Assembly: GCA_018971405.1 (NCBI GenBank) | Contig: JAGXAX010000128.1 | Location: forward strand, 1-5,028 | Source: Alphaproteobacteria bacterium | GTDB taxonomy: Bacteria > Pseudomonadota > Alphaproteobacteria > Micavibrionales > UBA2020 | Direction: 5' to 3' | DNA length: 5,028 bases | Shown here: piece by piece, positions 1 to 5,028 of the stretch | Layout of the letters: the number at the start of each line of letters is the position of its first letter | Numbering within the stretch: the stretch's first letter is position 1 | Made by a program: the position numbers and the translations under genes | The notes under the pieces: generated by a model | Told to the model about the DNA's origin: nothing | What the model saw: only the letters and a program-made list of their open reading frames with translations | Databases searched by the model: none

Positions 1-105
1 CTCAACAGCGGAGATGTGCACGAACACATCCGGACCGCCGGCTTCGGGCTGAATGAAGCCGTAGCCTTTTTGCGCGTTGAACCACTTAACTGTACCTTGT
101 GCCAT
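1..105 (-). CDS. Cold-shock protein, CspA family (5' part only; continues past the left edge)
   Basis: Only the first 35 codons are in the window and the frame is still open at base 1. The translation begins [20 protein letters not shown] and has both nucleic-acid-binding motifs of the cold-shock domain: RNP1 (KGYGFI, residues 13-18) and RNP2 (VFVHIS, residues 27-32). Members of this family are cytoplasmic proteins of about 70 residues that bind single-stranded RNA and DNA and melt RNA secondary structure, so about half the protein is visible. The start is well fixed by a strong Shine-Dalgarno AAAGGAGG (113-120), 7 nt before the ATG. The gene diverges from hemB and has its own promoter and a long leader. 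Genomes usually carry several csp paralogues, so I give no paralogue symbol. The family assignment is secure; whether this copy is cold-induced is not shown. Confidence 0.95.
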   Translation of the reverse strand, partial: MAQGTVKWFNAQKGYGFIQPEAGGPDVFVHISAVE

Positions 106-110
106 ACTTT

Positions 111-163
111 GGCCTCCTTTAGAAAACGCACTCCTCGTGCAAAAGGCCTACACAACCATTGTG
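111..163 (-). promoter_or_regulatory. Structured leader upstream of the cold-shock gene that can pair with its ribosome-binding site
   Basis: Just upstream of the cold-shock ATG the leader can form nested hairpins. GCAC and GTGC (128-131 with 137-140) close a 5-nt loop. AAAGGCC (142-148) is complementary to GGCC and TTT in 111-120, the stretch that includes the Shine-Dalgarno site, with a small bulge. A separate stem CACAA/TTGTG (151-155 with 159-163) sits farther upstream. The pairing could hide the ribosome-binding site, as in temperature-responsive csp leaders. Complementarity is seen directly; regulation is inference and no folding energy was computed. Confidence 0.35.
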
Positions 164-251
164 CAAGCCAATATCCGAAAAACCGTTTGTCTTGGGAGAA
201 GCCTTGAAAAGCCAGCACGCAAGTCAGAACCGATAGATCTCGAACGTCCTT

Positions 252-280
252 ACCATATACGCTTTGGGGATAAATTTCAA
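252..280 (-). promoter_or_regulatory. Predicted sigma-70-type promoter of the cold-shock gene
   Basis: On the minus strand, TTGAAA (275-280) and TATGGT (252-257) are separated by exactly 17 bp. Transcription would start near 245 and give a 5' leader of about 140 nt before the cold-shock ATG at 105. Long untranslated leaders of this size are known for CspA-family mRNAs and take part in temperature control. A second candidate farther upstream, TTGGCA (333-338) with TAAAAT (309-314), has an 18-bp spacer and matches consensus well, but lies in AT-rich sequence where chance matches are common. Confidence 0.5.
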
Positions 281-304
281 GCGTTATAAAGATTCAATAA
301 TTTA

Positions 305-1467
<1,163 letters not shown>

Positions 1468-1503
1468 CGGCACGTCGTCCACCGGTCATTCAACAGGAAA
1501 CAC

Positions 1504-1755
1504 ATGCCCGACATCAGCCCCCAGACCCTTGTCGTCGCCATAGAGGCCGTCGCCTCCGAAATCCGGAGTTTGCGCGCGGCGCTTGCGGAAGGCCATGCCG
1601 CGCCGGAGGAATACCAACTGCTGGAAGACCGGCTGCGCGCCGCAGCGGATCTGGAACGGGCCTACGCCGCGGCGGCCAAAACCGCCCTCAACCTGCCGCC
1701 CTACGACGCGCTGACCGGCGGCAAGCACGATATGCCTGACGGCGATCCTCTCTAG
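1504..1755 (+). CDS. Small helical protein of unknown function downstream of hemB
   Basis: I do not recognise this 83-residue protein. It has no signal peptide, membrane segment or cysteine. Residues 5-65 are rich in Ala, Leu, Glu and Arg and should form two long amphipathic helices, possibly a small coiled-coil; the tail (NLPPYDALTGG and after) looks disordered. AGGAAA at 1495-1500 lies a few bases before the ATG and supports translation. It starts 36 bases after the hemB stop on the same strand with no terminator between, so it is probably co-transcribed with hemB. Its TAG stop (1753-1755) overlaps the stop of the convergent ParB-like gene. GC-rich codon use resembles hemB. It is likely real, given start signal and spacing, but its function is unknown. 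Confidence 0.7.
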   Translation: MPDISPQTLVVAIEAVASEIRSLRAALAEGHAAPEEYQLLEDRLRAAADLERAYAAAAKTALNLPPYDALTGGKHDMPDGDPL

Positions 1756-2426
1756 GCAGTCACCGTCGCACCGGCGAAAACTTTCCCGCCGACGTAGCCC
1801 GGCAGTCCGGACGCGCTCTTGTCGCGCGACAGGGCGAGCGCCTTCGCGCAGGCGTCCTCGAACGAGGCCGCCACGTCCTCCGGCGGGATATGCCTGTTGA
1901 AGAAACGCGCCCACGCGAACTCCGCGAAAGGTCTTCGCGTTTTTTTGAACCCGCCCTCGTGGCGCACATACCACGCGAGGCTGCGGTAAGGGTCGTCGCG
2001 CAGACCGTCGAGCGTCTGCGGCAGGTCTTTCAGGTCATGTTTCCTGCCGTTTTCGTCGTAAGGGTAGAACAGGCGCCGTTCCTGCATCTTTTTCTGGAAC
2101 TGCGCGCGGGTGAGGCCGGAGTAGTCATGCAGAACCTCGACGGGCGCGATGCTGAAGCCCTCGCGCTGCAAGGCCAGCGCCAGATGATGGTGGTCGACGA
2201 TGTAGGCCTCGTCCTCCGGCCCCATCACGACGAGGATGGGGCGCGATTTCAGGTATTTTTTCAGCGTCTCGGGCGTTTTCATCTCCTTGCGCAGGCGCTT
2301 TTGCCTGTCCGCCACCTCGCGCATGCCGACGAGCATCTGTGTCGGCTTCATGTGCACGAGTTCGACAAAGTCGAACGCCGACAGCTTGTTGAAGCAGGTC
2401 TGGATGTTTCTCAGCCTTGTTTTCAT
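1752..2426 (-). CDS. ParB-like (ParBc_2-type) protein, chromosomal orphan
   Basis: This 224-residue protein matches what I know of the ParBc_2 family (putative ParB-like nuclease), distantly related to the ParB/sulfiredoxin fold. Visible family-like motifs are MKPTQ (26-30), VGMREV (33-38), RPILVVMGP (62-70), VDHHHLA (77-83), DDPYRSLA (144-151), PFAEFAWARF (166-175) and LPGY (208-211). The His-rich VDHHHLA is the likely functional core. No helix-turn-helix follows, and no parA or centromere-like repeat is nearby, so a role in chromosome partitioning is unlikely. The nuclease label comes from family naming and is not established here. The frame is open to 2474, but I chose ATG 2426 because the conserved part starts there and a promoter lies in the upstream extension. 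There is no Shine-Dalgarno before it. ATG 2441 is an alternative. Confidence 0.85.
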   Translation of the reverse strand: MKTRLRNIQTCFNKLSAFDFVELVHMKPTQMLVGMREVADRQKRLRKEMKTPETLKKYLKSRPILVVMGPEDEAYIVDHHHLALALQREGFSIAPVEVLHDYSGLTRAQFQKKMQERRLFYPYDENGRKHDLKDLPQTLDGLRDDPYRSLAWYVRHEGGFKKTRRPFAEFAWARFFNRHIPPEDVAASFEDACAKALALSRDKSASGLPGYVGGKVFAGATVTA

Positions 2427-2432
2427 GGCATA

Positions 2433-2461
2433 ATTATACATAACACAAAGAAAAAGGCCAA
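2433..2461 (-). promoter_or_regulatory. Predicted promoter of the ParB-like gene, placed for a leaderless transcript
   Basis: On the minus strand TTGGCC (2456-2461) is followed after 17 bp by a perfect TATAAT (2433-2438). The A of ATG 2426 is the seventh base after the hexamer, the usual transcription start position. The mRNA would therefore begin at, or within a base or so of, the start codon, consistent with no Shine-Dalgarno being present. If translation instead began at 2441 or 2474, these bases would lie inside the coding region. Confidence 0.45.
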
Positions 2462-2478
2462 GCTGATTTATCATCCAT

Positions 2479-2506
2479 TTGATAACAAAAGATAAAACAT
2501 GATACT
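2479..2506 (+). promoter_or_regulatory. Weak candidate promoter for the exported four-cysteine protein
   Basis: TTGATA (2479-2484) and GATACT (2501-2506) are 16 bp apart on the plus strand, each matching consensus at four or more positions. A leader of about 45 nt to ATG 2559 would result. The surrounding sequence is AT-rich, so the match could be chance; TATATA at 2522-2527 is an alternative -10 without a good -35. Confidence 0.25.
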
Positions 2507-2558
2507 CTCATATCAGCCGTTTATATAGAAACGCCGTGTCCTGACCGGATTGCATCAA

Positions 2559-3044
2559 ATGTCCAATTCAATGCCGCTTTCCAAACCCGCGCTTCTGACG
2601 GCGCTTCTTTTTTTTCTATTTCCGGCTTCCGCTTTCGCGCAGGCGGCGAAATGCCCTGTCAGCGAAATCCCCTTGTCGATCAAGGGCGCGAAAATCGGCG
2701 CATCGAAAATAATCCTGAAAGACGGCGCGAAGACGGAAAACGTCATGAGTTGGTACAAACCCATGCTCATACGGCATGGCGACGGTTCGGCATGCCTGGT
2801 CGACCCTGACGTCTCCATCATAACCCAGCCGGTCTTCAGTGCCGGCGGACGCATCCTCTACGTCACGACCTATTCCGGATCGCTCAGCGTCATCTATGCG
2901 GTAAATATCCATGACTGCGGCGTGCTCTGGCACAGCCCGACGTTCACCGGAAGCCCCGTCCGGCATGGCAGCCGCCTGCGCATCGCCGGTGCGCCCGACG
3001 TCGTTATCGGGCCGTCATGCCTGCCGCTTCCGGCGGGTAAATAA
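2559..3044 (+). CDS. Exported small protein of unknown function with four cysteines
   Basis: I do not recognise a family. The N-terminus is a clear Sec signal peptide: a lysine, a hydrophobic run (ALLTALLFFLF) and a cleavage-type end ASAFA before QAAK, predicted after residue 27. The mature protein of about 134 residues has four cysteines (32, 79, 120, 154 from this start), enough for two disulfides, and alternates short polar and Val/Ile/Tyr-rich stretches that suggest beta structure. There is no lipobox and no later membrane segment, so a soluble periplasmic or secreted protein is likely. The start is uncertain: TTG 2550, ATG 2559 and ATG 2571 are in frame and none has a convincing Shine-Dalgarno; 2571 still keeps the signal peptide. 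It diverges from the ParB-like gene and converges on phaB with a 12-base gap. Confidence 0.7.
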   Translation: MSNSMPLSKPALLTALLFFLFPASAFAQAAKCPVSEIPLSIKGAKIGASKIILKDGAKTENVMSWYKPMLIRHGDGSACLVDPDVSIITQPVFSAGGRILYVTTYSGSLSVIYAVNIHDCGVLWHSPTFTGSPVRHGSRLRIAGAPDVVIGPSCLPLPAGK

Positions 3045-3056
3045 GGCCTTTCGCGC

Positions 3057-3806
3057 CTAGAACGAGATAAACAGCCCGCCGTTGGCCGAGATGTTCGCGC
3101 CGGTGATGTAGCCCGCACGCCTGTCGGCGAGGAAGCCGACCACGTAGGCGATCTCCTCCGGCTCGGCAAGGCGCTGCATCGGCACCTGTGCGACGATCTG
3201 CTTCAACACGTCGTCGGGGATGCCCTGCATCATCGCCGTGTTGGTGTAGCCCGGCGAGACGCAGTTGACCGTCACGCCCTTTCTGGCCACTTCCTGCGCC
3301 ACGGCCATGGTGAAACCGTGCATGCCCGCCTTTGCGGCGGAATAGTTGGCCTGGCCGAACTGGCCCTTCTTGCCGTTGACGGAGGAGATGTTGACGATGC
3401 GGCCGAAGCCCGCTTCCGTCATGCCGTCGATGAATTGCTTGGTGACGTTGAAGACGCTGTCGAGGTTGACGTGCAGCACCGCCGCCCAGTCCGCCTCTTC
3501 CATCTTCTTCAGCGTCTTGTCGCGCGTGATGCCCGCGCAGTTGACCAGCACCTGCACGGTGCCGTGCTTTTCCTTGACCGTTTTCGCCATGTCGGCGCAG
3601 GCGGCAAACGACGACACGTCCCCCGCGATGATGCCGATGTCGAGGCCCGCGGCCTTCCATTCCTTCAGTTTTTCCTGCGCGCGGCCTTCTTCCGACGGAT
3701 GGTAGTTGGCGAGGACGCGATAGCCCCGCTGCACCAGTTCCAGAGAAATTGCCGACCCGATGCCGCCGACGCCGCCCGTGACCAGAGCGAGTGTTTTTGT
3801 TGTCAT
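3057..3806 (-). CDS. phaB: Acetoacetyl-CoA reductase (NADPH-type), PHB synthesis
   Basis: PhaB reduces acetoacetyl-CoA to (R)-3-hydroxybutyryl-CoA, the monomer used by PHB synthase in the cytoplasm. The 249-residue product is a complete classical short-chain dehydrogenase: cofactor motif TGGVGGIG (10-17), NCAG (89-92), and active-site residues N114, S142, Y155 and K159. The block GRIVNISSVNGKKGQFGQANYSAAKAGMHGF is characteristic of PhaB and separates it from FabG, which shares the fold and remains the main alternative. The start is fixed by AAAGGAG (3814-3820), 7 nt before ATG. It lies downstream of phaP on the same strand, with a terminator-like hairpin between them and only about 22 bases after its T-run, too little for a separate promoter. 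Expression therefore probably depends on read-through. phaA and phaC are not in the window. Confidence 0.93.
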   Translation of the reverse strand: MTTKTLALVTGGVGGIGSAISLELVQRGYRVLANYHPSEEGRAQEKLKEWKAAGLDIGIIAGDVSSFAACADMAKTVKEKHGTVQVLVNCAGITRDKTLKKMEEADWAAVLHVNLDSVFNVTKQFIDGMTEAGFGRIVNISSVNGKKGQFGQANYSAAKAGMHGFTMAVAQEVARKGVTVNCVSPGYTNTAMMQGIPDDVLKQIVAQVPMQRLAEPEEIAYVVGFLADRRAGYITGANISANGGLFISF

Positions 3807-3828
3807 TTCATTGCTCCTTTATCCTCGG

Positions 3829-3883
3829 AAAAAAGTCATTCCGGACACGGGAAGATCGAAAGATCCGCCGCATCCGGAATGAC
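3829..3883 (-). terminator. Intrinsic terminator-like hairpin between phaP and phaB
   Basis: An 11-bp perfect stem is formed by GTCATTCCGGA (3835-3845) and TCCGGAATGAC (3873-3883). The 27-nt loop contains a smaller stem GATC/GATC (3854-3857 with 3862-3865). Read on the minus strand, the stem is followed at once by six T (3829-3834), the layout of a rho-independent terminator; the plus-strand side has no T-run, so it acts in the phaP direction only. It would end or weaken phaP transcripts before phaB. The symmetrical stem could also be a copy of a dispersed genomic palindrome. Confidence 0.65.
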
Positions 3884-3914
3884 ATGCCCTATAAAAATCC
3901 CGTACAGGCCGGTT

Positions 3915-4289
3915 TTAGGCGGCTTTGCGGGCCTTGGCGGCGGCCTTCGGCGCGACGCCGTTGGCGCTCTTCAGCGTATTTTCGAACAGGCTGGTGTAGA
4001 CCTTGCCCGCCTCGGCGACGATGTCCGCGCAAGCGCGTCCGCTTTCGACGACCTTCTTCGCGTATTCCTGCGTGAGTTCGGCCTGCCAGGCGGCGACGTC
4101 CTTGAGGTCTTTCGCCTCGGCGACGGCTTCGGCCTGCTCGGAAGCGGCCTCGATCAGCGCGTTGGTCAGTTCGATTTGCTCCTGCAGCAGCTTTTCGCCG
4201 ATTTGCAGGTTGGTTTCACCGAGCTTCTTGAAGTTTTCAAGGGAAAGCTGGGTCAGCTTCTGGAAGTTGTCGAGAATGTCTTTTTGCAT
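3915..4289 (-). CDS. phaP: Phasin, PHB granule-associated protein
   Basis: Phasins coat PHB granules, keep them dispersed and often raise synthase activity. The 124-residue product has the features of the Phasin_2 family: almost wholly helical, no cysteine or predicted membrane segment apart from one cysteine at residue 86, an amphipathic start (MQKDILDNFQKLTQLSLENF), a central Glu/Ala-rich helix, AWQAELTQEYAKK in the middle, and a low-complexity Ala/Lys tail (APKAAAKARKAA). The frame opens at 4316, but ATG 4289 is the start because AGGAG (4297-4301) lies 7 nt before it and the conserved N-terminus begins there. The adjacent phaB supports the assignment. A promoter with a paired operator-like repeat lies upstream, as expected for PhaR-controlled phasin genes. 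Low sequence complexity makes the exact paralogue uncertain. Confidence 0.92.
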   Translation of the reverse strand: MQKDILDNFQKLTQLSLENFKKLGETNLQIGEKLLQEQIELTNALIEAASEQAEAVAEAKDLKDVAAWQAELTQEYAKKVVESGRACADIVAEAGKVYTSLFENTLKSANGVAPKAAAKARKAA

Positions 4290-4326
4290 GGTTTTGCTCC
4301 TGAAATAAAGAATCACTACAGTGCGG

Positions 4327-4358
4327 ATTGCTGCACTGCATCAATTGTTGCGCCGCAG
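4327..4358 (-). promoter_or_regulatory. Paired operator-like direct repeats at the phaP promoter (candidate PhaR sites)
   Basis: Two 15-bp direct repeats, CTGCGGCGCAACAAT (4344-4358) and ATGCAGTGCAGCAAT (4327-4341), agree at 11 of 15 positions and start 17 bp apart. Each has the hyphenated core TGC-N3-GCA. One covers the -10 and part of the spacer, the other the predicted transcription start, so a bound protein would block RNA polymerase. From memory, the PHB-sensing repressor PhaR of Paracoccus and Rhodobacter recognises CTGC-N3-GCAG-like sites in front of phasin genes. The repeat is seen directly; the PhaR assignment is inferred. Confidence 0.5.
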
Positions 4359-4372
4359 CATCAGAAAGTCAA
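4344..4372 (-). promoter_or_regulatory. Predicted phaP promoter
   Basis: On the minus strand TTGACT (4367-4372) and AACAAT (4344-4349) are separated by 17 bp. Transcription would start near 4337, giving a leader of about 48 nt ahead of ATG 4289. The -35 matches five of six consensus positions and the -10 four. The gap to metE is 120 bases, so phaP probably has its own transcript rather than relying on metE. Confidence 0.55.
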
Positions 4373-4409
4373 GGGTAAAATAATATGTATTTAGATTCAA
4401 TACGTTATT

Positions 4410-5028
4410 CTATGCCCCGCCGACCGCCTTGCGCGCCTCCTGCCCCGTCGTGGCGCGCATCGCCCTAGCCGCGCCGACGAGGTTTTTGAGGCAGATTTTG
4501 GTCTCCTCCCATTTACGGGTCTTGAGGCCGCAATCGGGGTTGACCCAGATCTGCGCAGGGTTCAGGACGGCGACGGCTTTTTTGAGCAGCGCCTCCATCT
4601 CGGCCTGCGGCACGACGCGCGGGCTGTGGATGTCGTAAACGCCGGGGCCGATCTCGTTCGGGTACTTGAAGTCCTCGAACGCGCCGAGCAGCTCCATCTG
4701 CGAGCGCGAGGTTTCGATCGAGATCACGTCGGCGTCCATTTCGGCGACCGCTTCGATGATGTCGTTGAACTCGGCATAGCACATGTGGGTGTGGATCTGG
4801 GTTGCGTCCTTCACGCCGGCGGAGCACAGGCGGAAGGCGTCCACCGCCCAGCGGAGATAGGCCTGCCAGTCCTTGCGGCGCAGCGGCAGGCCTTCGCGCA
4901 CGGCGGGCTCGTCGATCTGGATGACCTTGATGCCGGCCTTCTCGAGATCCAGGACCTCGTCGCGTAGCGCAAGCGCCAGTTGCTTCGCCGTTTCGGACCG
5001 CGGCTGGTCGTCGCGCACGAAGGACCAT
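4410..5028 (-). CDS. metE: Cobalamin-independent methionine synthase, C-terminal part (gene runs off the right edge)
   Basis: MetE transfers a methyl group from 5-methyltetrahydrofolate polyglutamate to homocysteine without cobalamin, the last step of methionine synthesis. The window holds the last 205 codons; the frame continues through 5028, and the GTG at 5016-5018 is internal, not a start. The visible part is the catalytic C-terminal barrel. Zinc ligands are present: His and Cys of THMCYAEF, the Glu of [12 protein letters not shown] and the Cys of [24 protein letters not shown] holds the homocysteine-binding Asp and [10 protein letters not shown] the catalytic His. The intact enzyme is usually about 750-780 residues, so roughly a quarter is seen. 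The end carries a short variable tail ([13 protein letters not shown]). The gene is upstream of phaP on the same strand but has no functional link to it. I see no strong terminator after its TAG. Confidence 0.96.
   Translation of the reverse strand, partial: WSFVRDDQPRSETAKQLALALRDEVLDLEKAGIKVIQIDEPAVREGLPLRRKDWQAYLRWAVDAFRLCSAGVKDATQIHTHMCYAEFNDIIEAVAEMDADVISIETSRSQMELLGAFEDFKYPNEIGPGVYDIHSPRVVPQAEMEALLKKAVAVLNPAQIWVNPDCGLKTRKWEETKICLKNLVGAARAMRATTGQEARKAVGGA

Noticed and set aside
118..124. TTTAGAA, half of an Irr (ICE) box, which would be notable near hemB
   Set aside because: The partner TTCTAAA is missing and the site is in the cold-shock leader, about 290 bases from hemB.
16..289. Short plus-strand frames over the cold-shock start and leader
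   Set aside because: They overlap a certain cold-shock coding start, promoter and leader, and have no recognisable protein features.
1890..2495. Plus-strand reading frame antisense to the ParB-like gene
   Set aside because: The opposite strand has clear family motifs; this frame has none and no Shine-Dalgarno.
3044..3058. AGGC/GCCT hairpin between the exported protein gene and phaB as a terminator
   Set aside because: A 4-bp stem with no T-run on either strand is too weak to call.
3809..3811. ATG five bases upstream of the phaB start
   Set aside because: It is out of frame, meets TGA after one further codon, and is only 2 nt from the Shine-Dalgarno, whereas ATG 3806 has ideal spacing.
4319..4338. 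CAGTGC/GCACTG inverted repeat near the phaP transcription start as a separate regulatory hairpin
   Set aside because: The stem is only 6 bp, it overlaps the predicted start itself, and one arm is part of the better-supported direct repeat.
3318..4394. Long plus-strand reading frame (358 codons) antisense to phaB and phaP
   Set aside because: It spans two well-supported genes plus the terminator and promoter between them. The product is low-complexity shadow sequence without domains.
5016..5018. GTG as a possible start for the right-edge gene
   Set aside because: The frame continues upstream with WSF, matching the MetE segment before the conserved RDD/ETAKQ part, so the codon is internal and the gene is cut by the window.

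Overview
The window reads as ordinary chromosomal DNA of an alphaproteobacterium. Coding regions are GC-rich and the intergenic gaps strikingly AT-rich. Four things point to this group: a HemB with the magnesium-type metal motif and an N-terminus of the alphaproteobacterial style, a short Phasin_2-type phasin, a PhaB-type acetoacetyl-CoA reductase, and a MetE close to the proteobacterial form. The sequence alone does not fix genus or family. I see no transposase, integrase, CRISPR array, tRNA or rRNA.

Layout. At the left edge lies the 5' part of a cold-shock protein gene (minus strand, 1-105). It faces away from hemB (412-1467, plus) across a 306-base AT-rich gap, which carries a good cspA promoter, a leader of about 140 nt with hairpins, and two AT-rich dyads. 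HemB is followed 36 bases later by an 83-aa helical protein of unknown function (1504-1755, plus). That gene ends tail-to-tail on a ParB-like (ParBc_2-type) protein gene (1752-2426, minus), and both stop codons come from the same CTAG. The ParB-like gene diverges from a small exported four-cysteine protein of unknown function (2559-3044, plus). The right half is on the minus strand: metE (3' part, 4410-5028), then phaP (3915-4289), then phaB (3057-3806).

Function. phaP and phaB belong to polyhydroxybutyrate (PHB) storage: PhaB supplies (R)-3-hydroxybutyryl-CoA and PhaP coats the granules. The synthase and thiolase are not in this window. The phaP promoter carries two direct repeats with a TGC-N3-GCA core, over the -10 and the predicted start, which is where a PhaR-type repressor would bind. 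An intrinsic terminator-like hairpin separates phaP from phaB. HemB (tetrapyrrole synthesis), MetE (methionine synthesis) and the cold-shock protein are housekeeping genes with no evident functional link.

I did not find a convincing new multi-gene system. The items most worth a second look are regulatory: the paired operator at phaP, the phaP-phaB terminator, the apparently leaderless ParB-like gene, and the structured cspA leader. The two uncharacterised small proteins are also open.
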